Shown piece after piece: positions 23,891 to 34,599 of a DNA stretch of 64,000 nucleotides. Position numbers and translations under genes: made by a program. A model generated the notes under the pieces. That model saw only the letters and a list, made by a program, of their open reading frames with translations. It ran no database searches and was not told the DNA's origin. Source of the DNA: Cylicocyclus nassatus (Eukaryota; Nematoda; Chromadorea; Rhabditida; Strongylidae); the NCBI GenBank assembly GCA_958299035.1, contig CATQJL010000001.1:107153769-107217768 (forward strand), read 5' to 3'. Numbering within the stretch: the stretch's first letter is position 1; the number at the start of each line of letters is the position of its first letter.

Positions 23891-24399
23891 CACGCTAGTT
23901 AGAAAACGGAACTAATCTACCTAGCCGCAACGTAGTTATTGAGGTCATTATAGGTGCGATAGTGTGAGAATTTGCTCACCCCCTCTTCACCCCTGAACCG
24001 GGATCAAGTGATCCCCTTTGCCAAAAACAGAGGAAAAAAATCAATAGTGAGGTAAGGTCAAGCAAAGGAGATATTTGTACGAGAATTGTTTGTGTATCGG
24101 AAAAGAGGAAGAAGATTTATAGGCATTCACTAACTTTTAGGAGAAAAAAATAGTAGCTTCTGTAGCTGCACAGCAACGTCAGCGAGAAAAGTTCCTTGGT
24201 ACATTGTTCCCCTTTGGTTTCAGGAAATAAATATTGCCTAAAATTTGTAAGTACTCAGTGAAAGGTGTGCCTAGTGATGTCTGGACATTTACGAGTCTTC
24301 AACATAAAAAATTCATAAATTTTGTGGGAATAGCTGGCACAAGGAAAGTCACCGGCTGAACCTCCTCGTTTTCCGCTTTCTATGCCTAGTAATTTCTGA

Positions 24400-25220
24400 A
24401 AATTTTCGAGTTTATCAAAAAAAATTCATAACTTTCTTTGATAAAATCTTGCACATCTAGATGGTCACCATTGGAACCGTCTCGTCCTCCGTTTTCAGAA
24501 ACTATATAGTTTGCTTGGGGTCCGTTGACAAAAGTGCCGGGTGAAGGGTGAGTGAGACTCTTATAATGGGAGTTCTCAGGTGGAGGCTTTTTTACCATTG
24601 TATTATAAAAGAGCGTCTACTTGAAAACTCCCAGTTTAAGAGTCTCACACACCCTTCATCCGGCACTTTTGTGAACGGACCCCAGGCAAACTATATATTT
24701 TCTAAAAGCAGAGGACGAGTCGGTTTCAACGGTGACCATCTAGGCGTACATAATGTTCATCAACAAAAGTGATGACTTTTTTAATGTTAAAAACTCGAAA
24801 ATTTCTAGAAATCATTAGGCACACCCTTCACTCAGGCACTTTTTTGGACGAATCTCAAACATGCTATATATCTTCTGAAATCGGAGGACGAGGCGGTTCC
24901 AAAGGTGACAATTTTCTTGTACAAGCTGTTCCTCTACAGAAGTTATGAATCTTTTTATCCTTAGAACTCGTGAATATCTAGAAATCACTACCCACACCCT
25001 TCACCAGCCATTTTTTTCAAAGACTCCAGGCAAACTATATATCCTCGAAAAGCGGAGGACAAGGCGGTTTCCATGTTAATTATCTCGGTGTATAAGATCT
25101 TCACTTATAGAAGTTATGAATTTTTTTAATTCTATAAGTTCTAAATATTTGGAAATCACTACCCACGAGCTTCGCTAGGCACTTTTTGAAATGACTCTAG
25201 ACAAACTCCCAGACAAACTA
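24400..25220. repeat. Tandem array, unit about 175 bp, first unit inverted
   Basis: Each unit contains an ACCCTTCAC...GGCACTTTT block, then ccaggcaaactatatat, then cggaggacgaggcggttcc, then a gaagttatgaat block and a ctagaaatcac block. Units start near 24640, 24815, 24990 and 25160. The unit at about 24400-24560 is in the opposite orientation, so the array has a palindromic left edge centred near 24590. A further partial unit resumes after FB4-a at 26403. Confidence 0.78.
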
Positions 25221-26402
25221 CAGGGTGTCCCAAAAATGTATTGAACGTTTGATCTTCAATAACTTCCCTATTGGGAAAGCTTTCGCGGATCATTGAGTGT
25301 CATACGGTAGAGCTGGGTTCAACTTACAAGGGAAGGATACTTGGTGACCGTGGCCTACTGAAATGAAACGTAAGCCAATAAATGCGTCTTGAGGTGCTGA
25401 TTCCAAATCTGTGTTTGGTATCTGCTGTGCTTTGCTTTTCCGAAGTTATGAACTTTCTTGCCACAAAAATTTGCACTGTTTTTGATACGGGATTCACAAA
25501 TGTCGTTAGAATGCTCGCTTACGCACTACAAAAGAGCGTCAAAATAAAGTTTCACATTAACCTCAGGAAAGCTGTCTCTGATATATCAAAGTCTAAAAGG
25601 CCTGGATAGTGAAGATTCTGACTGCCCAAATCTCGCAAAATCAACATGGAAAAAAGTTCATAACTTCGTTCAGGGAGTCGCACAGCCGATACTGAACATA
25701 GATATAGAATCAGCGTTCCAAGACGCACCTACTAGTACACATCTCATTTCAAAAGGCCACGATCACCAAGTATCCTTCCCTTATTAGATTCACAGTTTAG
25801 AGCGAATCATTGATTTCTCTTAGTTACTGTGGGATTAAGGTGGGAATTTTCGACTAATTTTAAGCTTCTGACAGGCGAGAACTGCTTTTAAATTTTTCAA
25901 AAAAATCCGAAGGACGATAAACTGAGGTTTTCGGGGATGCTGAATCTAACTGCAAAGTTTTCCCTACCGTACTTCTCATATTCCTATAGTAGAAGCACTG
26001 TAACGTGAATTTTTGGCTTTTTTTTGAATTTACTAAAACAACGTTGCAGTTACAAACACGTTGTGAAAAGCCAAAAATTTTGCGTTACAGTGCTTCTACT
26101 ATAGCAATATGAGGAGCGCGGTAGCGGAAAACTTCGTAATTGAATTGAGCATTCCCGAAAACCTCAGTTTAACCTCCTCCGGGTTTTTTTGGAATTTTTA
26201 AAGGCGTTCTCGCCTGTCAGAAGCCTAAAATTTAGTCGGGAATTCCTACCACAATCCTACAGTAACTAAGAGAATCAGTGATTCGCTCTAAAGTGTAAAT
26301 CTAAGTTGAACCCAGCTCTACCGTGTGGCATTCTAAGATCCGCGAAAGCTTTCCATATACGGAAGTTACAAAAAAACGTTCGACATTTTCTTGGACACCC
26401 TG
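25221..26402. mobile_element. FB4-a, mariner-like foldback (1182 bp)
   Basis: Ends CAGGGTGTCCCAAAAATGT and the inverse ...CTTGGACACCCTG lie between TA on both sides (25219-25220, 26403-26404). Long arms pair inside: ttccgatcttcaataacttc-type text at the left, and 25800-26030 against 26070-26290. TA target and CAGGGTGTCC ends fit Tc1/mariner. It splits a unit of the tandem array. Non-coding. Confidence 0.8.
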
Positions 26403-27465
26403 TATATAATTCCTAAAGCGGAAGAAAAGATGGTTCTGAAATTCCTTGCTGACGTTGCTGTTAATCAATAGAAGTTACAAATTTTTCTTTCAAAAATTTG
26501 TGAATGCTCAAAAATTGTCTACTTCTTTCCCGAAACAGATGTTCTTACATACATCTCTTACTTTATGGTATTATCGAAAACTGACAGGATGTTTCCAATC
26601 CTATTTCAATCTTCACAAAAAAGACAGCAAATGATCGTAGAGAATTGAAAATGATAAAACGTTGATTAGGGAGAATGATGAGGGAACACCATCACTCCAC
26701 TCCTTCTCCCCCCCCCCCCTCGGTCGACATTTTACAATTTCTCGATCAAGCTGAAACACCCTTCACGCTGGAGGGCTGCGACCGCTGTGACCCCCTTCGC
26801 CCTGGAGGAGTCATTCTCACCTTGTCGCACCTACGGAGGTCATGAACTGTCAGCAACGCTAATCAACACCCAACTTGCACCGTAACAAAGCTCTTTTTTG
26901 CACCCAATAGTGGCCTCATCCCATATTATATGAAACGAAGATTTCGCTGAAAGTTTGAGGAAATTCAGTAGCGACTTTCGTTCAATCAATTGGGGTGAAA
27001 ATTGGCATCTAATGGTTTTCTCTCACGGTATCGCCGAATATGCTGGTGATTTCACAAGTTTTACTGCAAATGTGGAAAGATATCCAAATATGTTGTTGGT
27101 TTTGTTCAGAACCTTTGAATTTTTTCTTTTTGAAATGAACCTTCTCGTGTTTTTAGTGCAAAACTGGAAAAATTGGGAATTAAGCGAAAAATTCAGAAGT
27201 AACCACCAGCATTTTGGGAACACCGTGAGAGAACCCTCAAGTACCAATTTTTACTGCAGTGGACTAAAGTCGCTACCGGAGTTTGTGTTCGAAATTAAAA
27301 TGAAATCTCGATTATGTACAGGATATGGGCAAGCTACTGTGTGCAGAAAGCAGCTTTGTTGATTGTTGCAAGTTCGCTCCCAATTAGCGTTGCTGACAGT
27401 TTATCCTTCCATAACTACTGTGCGGCAAGTTATTGGGTAGATAAGTTCCCTCACCCGATTGGGGT

Positions 27466-27865
27466 GAAAATTGGAATTTTAGGATTCTCCATCACGTACT
27501 TTCCGAATATAGCAGTGGTTTTGCTATATACTTCCAAAAATTTTCGTAAGTTCAAAATTTGGTACTTAGAGTTCTTTTTCTACAGGTTTCGCTGATTTTC
27601 CGAACATGACAACCTTTCCATTTGTGATCCAATTTCTAGACTCAAAAAAAGTTGGTAGGTGTGAAGCAGAGCCACTGGCATATTCGGGAAGAGCGTGATG
27701 GAAAACCATTAACCACCTTGCACCCCATCGGATGAATATTAGTACTGAACTTTGAGTTCGAGTTCACATCAAAATCGCGTCTTCATGCTAAATCAGGGTG
27801 AAACCTACTGTGTGCTACAGATCAGCTCTGCATATAATGCTAATTTGCCAATTGCGGTAGTTAGA
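27466..27865. mobile_element. FB3-c2, partial FB3 copy in tandem
   Basis: Starting at gattggggtgaaaattggaa (27466), the text repeats the left arm of FB3-c1 (26990 onward). The right part (27680-27860) holds gtactgaactttgagttcg and gctctgcatataatgctaat, as in other right arms. The outermost end is lost. Confidence 0.5.
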
Positions 27866-28099
27866 CAGATCTGAGCTCTGGCCGCGTGTGCTTCAATGTC
27901 TAACTAGGCTGCTAAAGTCCACACAACTACCATATCCAGTAGAAAAAGCCTTAAGCGAACTGAACATAATATTTGCAAACAGCGTGATAAACCACTTATA
28001 AAGAATTTGACAAAGTATGCTATTTTTGTGTCTTGGGCTGTATTCATGAGCACGTGATTTCATAAGTACGTAACTCGGCGATTGTTTTAGATTGGACCT

Positions 28100-28810
28100 T
28101 GAGACATGCATCTTCTAATATGTCTTCCCAAAAAAAGTTCGCGGCTGCTTTCTAGCGCTTTATAATCTACGGAGATAGCACCATCGGATGTTGCTTGTTG
28201 GAATTTTTCATGCGTGGTGTGCGCCATGTTATATCTCTGTGAAAAAACATCCGCATAAATTTTGCGAAAGTTGAAAACGGAATATCGAGGGTATAGTGTA
28301 TATCAGAAGATTCGCCTTAGGAACTGACGAGGAAATGGTCAGAACTTAACCCAGCCATTCCAAACAAGCTGTAGATCATCGGACTCGTCTTGAAACGTGA
28401 TTACAAGTATATGTTTTTCAGCTGCCAAGCGACTACTTGGAAGGAGTTATGAGCGTTCAAATGTGAGAATTTCCAAGTTTTGACGAATATATTCTCTTGA
28501 AAGGCCGCCTGCTGGCGCGGATTTACAGTGGTTATGGTTGCTTCAATTACAAGGAGGAAATACATTTACCAAAACCTGAATAAATGCTTTGAAATCTATT
28601 TCGTGGAACATGCGCCAAAGAACACTTGACAAATCGCACATTTAAACACTCATAACTCCCTCTAGATATGGTTGTATGGTAGATAATAAACATATGTTTG
28701 TGATCAGCGTTCCAAGACGAGCCCGACGATATACCGCATGTTTGGTATGGTTGGGTTAAAATCCGGCCATTTCCTGTTGAGCACAATGCTTTTTCCGGGT
28801 TTGGAATGTA
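28100..28810. mobile_element. FB1-c fragment, interrupted by FB6-a
   Basis: 28120-28325 (gcggctgctttctagcgctt, atgcgtggtgtgcgcc, agattcgcctta) matches the FB1 right arm, and 28775-28808 (ttgagcacaatgcttttt) continues it. The element terminus is not present, so this is a fragment. Confidence 0.6.
28331..28774. mobile_element. FB6-a foldback
   Basis: ggaaatggtcagaacttaac at the left pairs with gttaaaatccggccatttcc at the right. The arms continue to ccaaacaagctg and gactcgtcttg (28331-28395 against 28705-28774). A related but diverged foldback lies at 58370-58797. No target duplication is resolved and no coding capacity is present. Confidence 0.65.
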
Positions 28811-28959
28811 CTAGCTCATCCCTCCTCTATCCTAGACTGTGATAGAAATCACCATGCCCTATTTTCGCACAACATTTCCCTGTCCCAGTCCCACTCTATA
28901 TGCCATTACCCTGCCTCCACAATGTATTTGTAATCACCATGCTCATTGCCCCCCCCCTC

Positions 28960-29120
28960 GCCCTCCTTCAGCCTTGTAACTCAAACTTTGCAAAAATCGA
29001 TAAAATCGATAAAATCAATATCGATCGATGACGAAAAGTAGCCTACGACACCCGCCCCGCCCCGAAGTGTATGTGTGCACATACATACAGACAACAGAAT
29101 TCAGCTTTATATATATACAG
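28960..29120 (-). mobile_element. Helitron H1d 5' fragment
   Basis: atcgatcgatgacgaaaagt, agcctacgacac, ccccgaagtgtatgtgtg and cattcagctttatatata-like text follow the same order as in H1b read on the plus strand. This is therefore a 5' portion in minus orientation. The exact 5' base is obscured by the adjoining hairpin at 29121. A CTAG that could be its 3' end lies at 28811, but without the expected stem. Confidence 0.55.
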
Positions 29121-29181
29121 CTTCACACATGGCCAGACCGAAGTGCCGCTTCGCGGCACTTCGGTCTGGCCATGTGTGAAG
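29121..29181. repeat. Perfect 29-bp stem, 3-nt loop
   Basis: Bases 29121-29149 are the exact reverse complement of 29153-29181, with loop ttc. The stem is GC-rich (ggccagaccgaagtgccgc). It abuts the A/T-rich Helitron 5' end. It is too short and too perfect to be an old foldback arm and has no second copy in the window. Confidence 0.95.
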
Positions 29182-30582
29182 TGGGATGTGCGTGGAAGTT
29201 TGGCAATTGCCCCTTCTTATGGTTAGTCAAAAAGTGGGTGTCTGCAAACATCTGCTAATAGCGAAAAGAGAAGTAAGTAAAATATAGGTTTTACATGTTG
29301 ATGTGAATGAAATATACAGCAGAGCTTTTCTTATCTCCACTTGGCATGTGGAAAATTCACAGCTTTTGCAAAACATTAGTTTGCTGGGTCTAAAATAGCC
29401 AAATCTGCTGAGGTTGCGCAACTTGGACTAAAAGTATGTATGCCATCTAAGTCATCTGGAAAACTTTTTGGAAGAAATTGAAAGCTCACACTGCGCTGCA
29501 ACCCCCCTTCCCCTGCCTGTTTTCAATCCCCCCCCCCCTGACTGTAGACTTATCAGCGTAAGCATATTTTGCTTTCTTTCCGAAAAGTTTACTTCAAAAA
29601 ATCTCCACGTTTTCCTAGTTCCTTATTTCTTCAAAATGTGCCACACTAATCATAATCTTGAGGTTTTCAGAAAGATTTTCTAACAAAATTTATGCATTCC
29701 CAGCAAGAGTAATCTCAACCTTCCAACCCACTTTCAGCTCTTCTATTACTTATTTTCCCCCAAATGATGTCTTTCGAAAAACCGTGCGCAAACGTCTCCG
29801 GTCCCTTTGAGATCAGGGGGGATTAAAAATGTCTGAATGTCCCTATGTTTACCAATATGTAAATTTGGCAATATCAAAGTGTTTGCGCTATATTTTGCTA
29901 GTTTTCGTTTACCTTTAGACTACATCTCAAAGAATACTCTTGAGCTTCCTCTGTCAGGACCGCTTAAAGCTTTGATCTCTGATTTGCTTGGAAACTTGCG
30001 TATATCTTTGCCTTTGCTGGAGTCAAAGTGCAAATCTCCCCGAGTTATCCCATTCCCCCCCCCCCCCTACCCCCTCCCTTCTTTCGTATCAATTTTCTCT
30101 ACGCTACCCTAACATCTCAATTTTGTGGCATTTTAAACCATATTTTTCGTACTTCCAGCATTGAATACCTCCATCTTTTTTTCCTTCAGCTCACAATGAT
30201 TTTTGTACCTCATCCAATATGCTTCTGTATTTTGACTGATGTTTTCTGAAACTCCAAAACCTTGTTAGCGAAGCTATCCGGGCTCGCGTTGCTGCTCGCC
30301 ATTGCAATATAGTAATCTAGTGCATAACGAAAACAGCTAAGTAACCATCCCCCTTCCCAGCATTTAGCTTGTCTAGCAAGTCACTTCGCTGGTTAAGCTT
30401 CTCGATCAACATCATCTAAGACAGGCGCCAACCATTATGAGCCACGGCTCGGTGCATCTGAACCGGCACATAACGACAAAGTTGTTGACATCCGAATCGC
30501 GACCACGAAGGGGGGGGGGGGGTATCTTACATGCATGAGTCATCTCTAGCGCTTTATTATAGAGAGATTTATCCCGAAAAAT
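29182..30582. other. Long stretch without recognisable genes
   Basis: There are several C runs (near 29530 and 30050) and a G run (about 13, near 30510). Plus-strand frames of 71-91 codons (29468-29683, 29837-30112) lack motifs and cross the C runs. I see no paired repeat ends. Confidence 0.4.
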
Positions 30583-30696
30583 GGCGCTCGTAGTTTATGC
30601 GATTCGTGTGATTCCGCGATATTCCCAGAATGTCGCAAAATTCCGAGGATTTTCCGAAATTCGTGAATCACGGGAATTGCACGTTCTGTAAGCGTA
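30583..30696. mobile_element. FB1-d end fragment
   Basis: gattccgcgatattccc, gtcgcaaaattccg and gcacgttctgtaagcgtatgg, then TA, reproduce the outer right end of FB1. Only the terminal 110 bp remain. Confidence 0.55.
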
Positions 30697-30864
30697 TGGT
30701 ACTCTTACCTGAGTGGCAGTTACGAATCCGTTGGAAAAGCGGAAATCGTGAAATTTTTGAAATGCGACAGAACTTTCGTTCTAGTCCCATACATTGCTTT
30801 TTCAGCTACTACATATTATCAGTGGTTGGCGATAAATCTGGCGGGGAATCATGACTGACCTTAT

Positions 30865-31516
30865 GTGAACGCTTTTTAATCGTTAGTAACTGTTTTGCTA
30901 GCATGTCTTTCGCCGATATTGAGGTACCTTTCTGTAGAGCGGGCTTCAGCTTAAACCTACAGTGCGGAGCGAATCACCAATTGCTTATCGTTACTGTAGG
31001 ATTACGGTGTGAACTTTCAGCATAAAGCATCACTGTATAGGCCTTTCAATAGAGAAAGTCTGGAACAGTCTGGAAATTTGTGTAGCAAGGGTTTCAAGCG
31101 GCTGATTTCGCCACACAACTTTCACCAGTTTTCTGAGCTCTTTCAATGGTGAAATCACACTTTTGACCAACAAAGGAAAAGCGTTGGTTACTCTAAATTT
31201 GTAATAGCTTATGGAAGAGCATCACAGCGAAGTGCAAATTTCATATTTAAAATCAGCAATTTCGACTAGTCCAGTACAAGAGATTTCGGCTTGTTTGTTT
31301 TTCTTCCTAAGGCAAAATCGCTTTAACTTTCCTAAAATCCTTCTCGAAGTTCACACCGTAATCCTACAGTAATGGAGAGTGATTGATGATTCGGTCCATG
31401 CTATTTATCTGAGTTGAACCTTTCTCTACAGAATGATACCTCAAGTTCGGCGAAAGACACGAAAGCAAGAGAGTTATCAACGATCAAACGTGTTCACATT
31501 TCTTTGGGACACCCTG
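30865..31516. mobile_element. FB4-b, diverged mariner-like foldback
   Basis: The right end is ...TTTGGGACACCCTG followed by TA (31517-31518). The left end is decayed, but the subterminal text (ttaatcgttagtaac, gtctttcgccgatattgagg) aligns with FB4-c. Paired arms include attactgtaggattacggtg and its inverse ccgtaatcctacagtaatg. Confidence 0.62.
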
Positions 31517-31734
31517 TATATGTTGTAATCTGTCTCGCAGCACTAGAAAAATTGCCAAAAAACAGCCTTGGCAAGTCTGCTCAATCCAACACTGATCGAT
31601 GATATCTTTTTTATTAATTTGTGCTCTTGTGCCGTCTGCTCATGATGATAACAAAGATTTGTTTGTAACAGAAAAGTGCTGTCAATAGTGTAATGAAAAA
31701 AAACTTGAAAAAAAAAACTTTTGTGAAAAATTAT

Positions 31735-32125
31735 AGGCAGTGTCCGGGCAAGTTTGGAGTTTTGGGATTTCAGTACCAGGCGAAAATGGCCGTCCTCCGA
31801 CACAACACCTCGCAAGTGCGAGGTCATAACGCTCGTCCTATAGCAAGAAAAACGACCAGAAAGTGGGAAAACTTACGCCTCGGGTCGGGGTCCTCCGACC
31901 TGTTTGAGTTCCTGCTATTCGGCAGAGTACGTATGCCGCCAAGTCAAAATCGTAGGGTCCCGCATTGACTCTGCGTCTCAGCCTGGCGGGGACCGTCGAA
32001 TTCGAATTGTAACGCTTTGTAAAACGCATGTTCTCGCCGCCTCCAATGTGGATTTTCGGATTCAGCGTTGCGGATAACCCCTGGTAAGTAGATTCTCTAG
32101 AAATCGAGTTTTTCGGACACTGCCT
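31735..32125. mobile_element. FB8-a, TTAA-type element (391 bp)
   Basis: Ends AGGCAGTGTCCGGGCAA and ...TTCGGACACTGCCT are near-inverse. Flanks are ttat and ttga, degraded forms of TTAA. The whole element matches FB8-b (41843-42243) in the opposite orientation, including tccgacctgtttgagttc and gcggataacccctgg. No transposase. Overlapping frames of 91 and 123 codons on opposite strands are shadows of this repeat. Confidence 0.72.
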
Positions 32126-32576
32126 TTGAGAAGAAGGGTGGTGGGTTGTGCAAAAGTGTACCGTAATCAAGTTCGCACATTGTTGGTTACAGCTAGTTAA
32201 CCTGCCCATAAAGACATATCGTCGATTCGTTGGCCATACGAACTGCTCAACCGCTGCGGACCACGCGCAGCGAGGTTAAAATGTTGCGAGAGCACGATTT
32301 TAACAATGGCGAGTTTGTATTGGAGCAAGCGTTTTACGTTGCGGGGCGTGTTCCGCGGTCATGTCCAGTCCGTACAGTAGAATCGACGATACCTTCGCTT
32401 ATTAAGATCATTAGTAAAATTTTACAAATTTCACTAACTCTTACGGATTCTCGACCTTCAACCTTTGCCAGTGAAGCGTACAGCGGGAAGATTTAAGATA
32501 CGTGTTCGAGTATTGCTATGCACTGAATATTTTATAAACTACCAGCAATTTGAACAAAGATACTTACTTAGATACT
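32126..32576. other. No recognisable feature
   Basis: A plus-strand frame of 88 codons (32230-32496) has no motif. No repeat ends are seen. Confidence 0.4.
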
Positions 32577-33037
32577 TACAAGGGAAGTGTGTTTGGTCGA
32601 AGTGGCATTTCCAGATGAGACCCATACTGCTTTGAAGAGCATCAAGCGATGATTCCAAATCTGCTTTCCAAATCTGCTCAGCGCCTTTGGACGCCGAGTT
32701 ATGACCGCTTTTAAGAGCGAAAAATGAATGCAAAATTCAGGTAAAATCAATTGTTACAATCTTTCCAGCGCTCAGATAAAGCAATGTCAAGTATAGCATA
32801 TTAGACAAAATGTATCCATTGCATGAACGGCTCTGACATTTGACACTGGACCATTTGAGTAAATTTAGGCGATTTTTTTAAAGTTTTGCGTTCAATTTTT
32901 TTGCATGAAAAACACCCATAACTCGGCGGCCAGAGGCGCTGAGCAGATTTGGAAGGCAGATTTGGAATCACCTCTTCAAAGCAGTATGGGTCTCATCTGG
33001 AAAGGCCACTTCGACTAAACACACTTTCTTTGTTAGA
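32577..33037. repeat. Foldback next to LINE1 3' end
   Basis: 32580-32710 (gtttggtcgaagtggcattt, ccagatgagacccatactgc, caaatctgctcagcgcc) pairs with 32925-33030 in inverse orientation. The middle is unpaired. The LINE1 3' end starts directly at its right edge. Confidence 0.75.
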
Positions 33038-33047
33038 TGGGCCGTCC

Positions 33048-33697
33048 TCACGTAACGTGCGGGCCCCAGTACAGAAGTTTCCATTGATCCCTGTCCCTCG
33101 GTTCGGACATCCACGATCTTCTTGGTCGTCGTCGGTGGCTGCGTCTACGAGTTCCAGGTGCGAAAATCGTATCCAGCTGATTTCTCAGCTGGTCCATCCG
33201 TTCCACGAACACGTCTGCCCATCTCGTCAGTGGTCTTCCTCGGGAACGTTTGGCTTCGCGAGGAACCCACTCAGATGTTCTTAGTGTCCATCTGTCGTCT
33301 GTTCTTCTCATTATGTGACCGGCCCATCGGTGTTTGGCTTTCGCAACGTATTCCGTTGGGTCACGAAGACGGGACATTCTTCTCGTATCCGTGCTGCGAA
33401 GTCCGACTAGATGTTGCTTGCGTCGGGTCATCTTCAGAAGACTGCGCTCGAGCGCTCTGTGGGTGGTCCGTAAAGCTTTCGACGTGGCTACAGTATCGGC
33501 CCAAGTCTCAGCTGCGTAACAGAGCGCCGGGAGAACGGTTGAGTCGAACAGGTGGGCACGAAGCTCCGGGTCCGTCAGTTGGTCGGTGGCTTCCTTCAGA
33601 GGCCCGAAGGCGGCTCAGGGTGCTCTTCTTCTCCTGTTAAGTTCTTCCCTCAAGTCGTTCTCCATGTTCATCGAACGTCCCAGATACACGTAAGAAG
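33048..33697 (-). pseudogene. LINE1 C-terminal domain (broken)
   Basis: This continues from the core with VYLGRSMNMENDLREELNRR, a TGA stop near 33618, then PALCYAAETWADT, RRMSRLRDPTEYVAKAK, HRWAGHIMRRTDDRW and RSRGRPLTRW, ending at the stop codon at 33048. The RWAGHIMRR...GRP...RW pattern is the usual tail of nematode-type RTE proteins. Only the nonsense codon interrupts this part. Confidence 0.82.
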
Positions 33698-34560
33698 ACT
33701 CTCCATAATAGGGGTGCCTTCCAATTCCATTTCTGCATCTTCGCAAAGGGCGTTCCTCATAAACTGAGTCTTCTTCCGATTTATTCGCAGTCCGATCTTC
33801 TTCCCTAATTCGTTCAGTTCCTTCAGCATCTTCTCTGCTTCACTGATACTGCTCGGGAAGAAGACGATGTCATCCGCAAAACGAAGGTTAGATAGGAATC
33901 TCCCATCAACTCGTATGCCTCTCTCTTCCCAGTCCAGTGACTTCATCATCCACTGCAAGACCGCGGTGAACAGCTTCGGCGAAATAGTGTCGCCTTGTTG
34001 AATCCCCTTCCCAAATGGAATGATCAGGGGGCGATGGAATAGCTGCATCGTTGTTGTACAGTCCTTGTAGCAGTTGGCTAGTGTCCTCACGTAAGCTGGG
34101 TCCACTCCTTGATCGACTAGCGCAGACAGGATGGCGTTGGTTTCGACGCTGTCAAAGGCTTTCTCGTAGTCGACGAAGGTTAGGACGAGAGGCAGTCGAT
34201 ACTCCCGGCAGACTTCTATGACCTCGAAACCGTCTGGATGTGGTCCACGCAGCTGAATCCTTTGCGAAATCCAGCTTGTTCTTGGGGTTGGGCTTCATCC
34301 AGTATCCTAGATATGCGTGCGAGAATAATCTTCGTGAAAAGCTTGTACAGCACACTCAGCAGGCATATTGGACGGTAATTTCGAAGATCGTCCCGTTCAC
34401 CCTTCTTGAAAAGAAGGACGGTTCTTGACGTTCTCCACTGGTCGGGATCCTCTCCTTCTGAAGGTAAGATGTCAGGTGCGACGCAAGAATCTCGTGTAGA
34501 CGTTGTCCTAGACGTTGTCCAAGATCGTTGTCCGTTGTTTGAACAAAGCACTTTCCTTGA
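33697..34560 (-). pseudogene. LINE1 reverse transcriptase core (broken)
   Basis: The frame blocks, in order on the minus strand, are a thumb-proximal stretch with LHEILASHLTSYLQKERIP (about 34445-34520); then QWRTSRTVLLFKKGERDDLR and NYRPICLLSVLYKLFTKIIL up to 34220; then, after a frameshift near 34219, VDYEKAFDSVE (about 34150-34182), IQQGDTISPKLF and NLRFADDIVFF (about 33865-33890). FADD is the catalytic motif and is intact. Another frameshift falls near 33697. The protein would copy element RNA at a nicked target. Broken frames make this copy inactive, and it is not a host gene. Confidence 0.85.
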
Positions 34561-34599
34561 TAGCATTGAATCATTACACATAGTATTGAAGCATTTTAG

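Larger units (their letters stand above)
23949..26835. mobile_element. hAT-like element with internal tandem array and nested FB4
   Basis: The ends are TATAGGTGCGATAGTGTGAG and the inverse ...CTCACCTTGTCGCACCTACG, diverged mainly by transitions. The target duplication gaggtcat is perfect (23941-23948 and 26836-26843). The inner part of the end (AGGTGCGATAG) resembles hAT-pal. The body is the array at 24400-25220 plus the FB4-a insertion. Net length without FB4-a is about 1.7 kb. No transposase. Confidence 0.75.
23895..27465. mobile_element. FB3-c1, foldback interrupted by a hAT-like element
   Basis: The left end (23895-23948: ggaactaatctacc, then gttattgaggtcat) continues at 26836 (gaggtcatgaactgtcagca). 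The right arm runs from about 27240 to 27465 (ctgacagtttatcc, ggtagataagttccctcac). The break coincides with an 8-bp duplication, gaggtcat, on both sides of the insert. A second unit of the family follows directly. The 135-codon frame at 26955-27362 lies in arm sequence and has no recognisable domain. Confidence 0.65.
33038..34560 (-). mobile_element. LINE1: 5'-truncated RTE-clade retrotransposon
   Basis: On the minus strand this segment encodes the reverse transcriptase core and the complete C-terminal part of an RTE LINE, in several frames. It ends about ten bases beyond the stop codon at 33048. The endonuclease is absent, as expected for 5' truncation during target-primed reverse transcription. 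The few lesions (about three frameshifts and one nonsense codon) make it the best-preserved coding sequence in the window. Poly(A) or target duplication is not evident. Confidence 0.85.

Noticed and set aside
24400..25220. Tandem repeats considered as a CRISPR array
   Set aside because: Units of about 175 bp, divergent and partly inverted, in an animal-type transposon context; no short direct repeats with unique spacers.
26955..27362. 135-codon plus-strand frame as a host exon
   Set aside because: It covers FB3-c1 arms that pair with each other and recur elsewhere; no domain or splice logic supports a gene.
28811..29120. Complete Helitron H1d ending at CTAG 28811
   Set aside because: The 3' stem expected before CTAG is missing and the 5' TC start is absent, so only a fragment is reported.
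29121..29181. Perfect hairpin considered as a microRNA precursor or rho-independent terminator
   Set aside because: Perfect pairing and a 3-nt loop are not typical of microRNA precursors, and there is no bacterial gene context or T tract.
33122..33640. 172-codon plus-strand frame
   Set aside because: It is the shadow of the LINE1 C-terminal domain on the minus strand.
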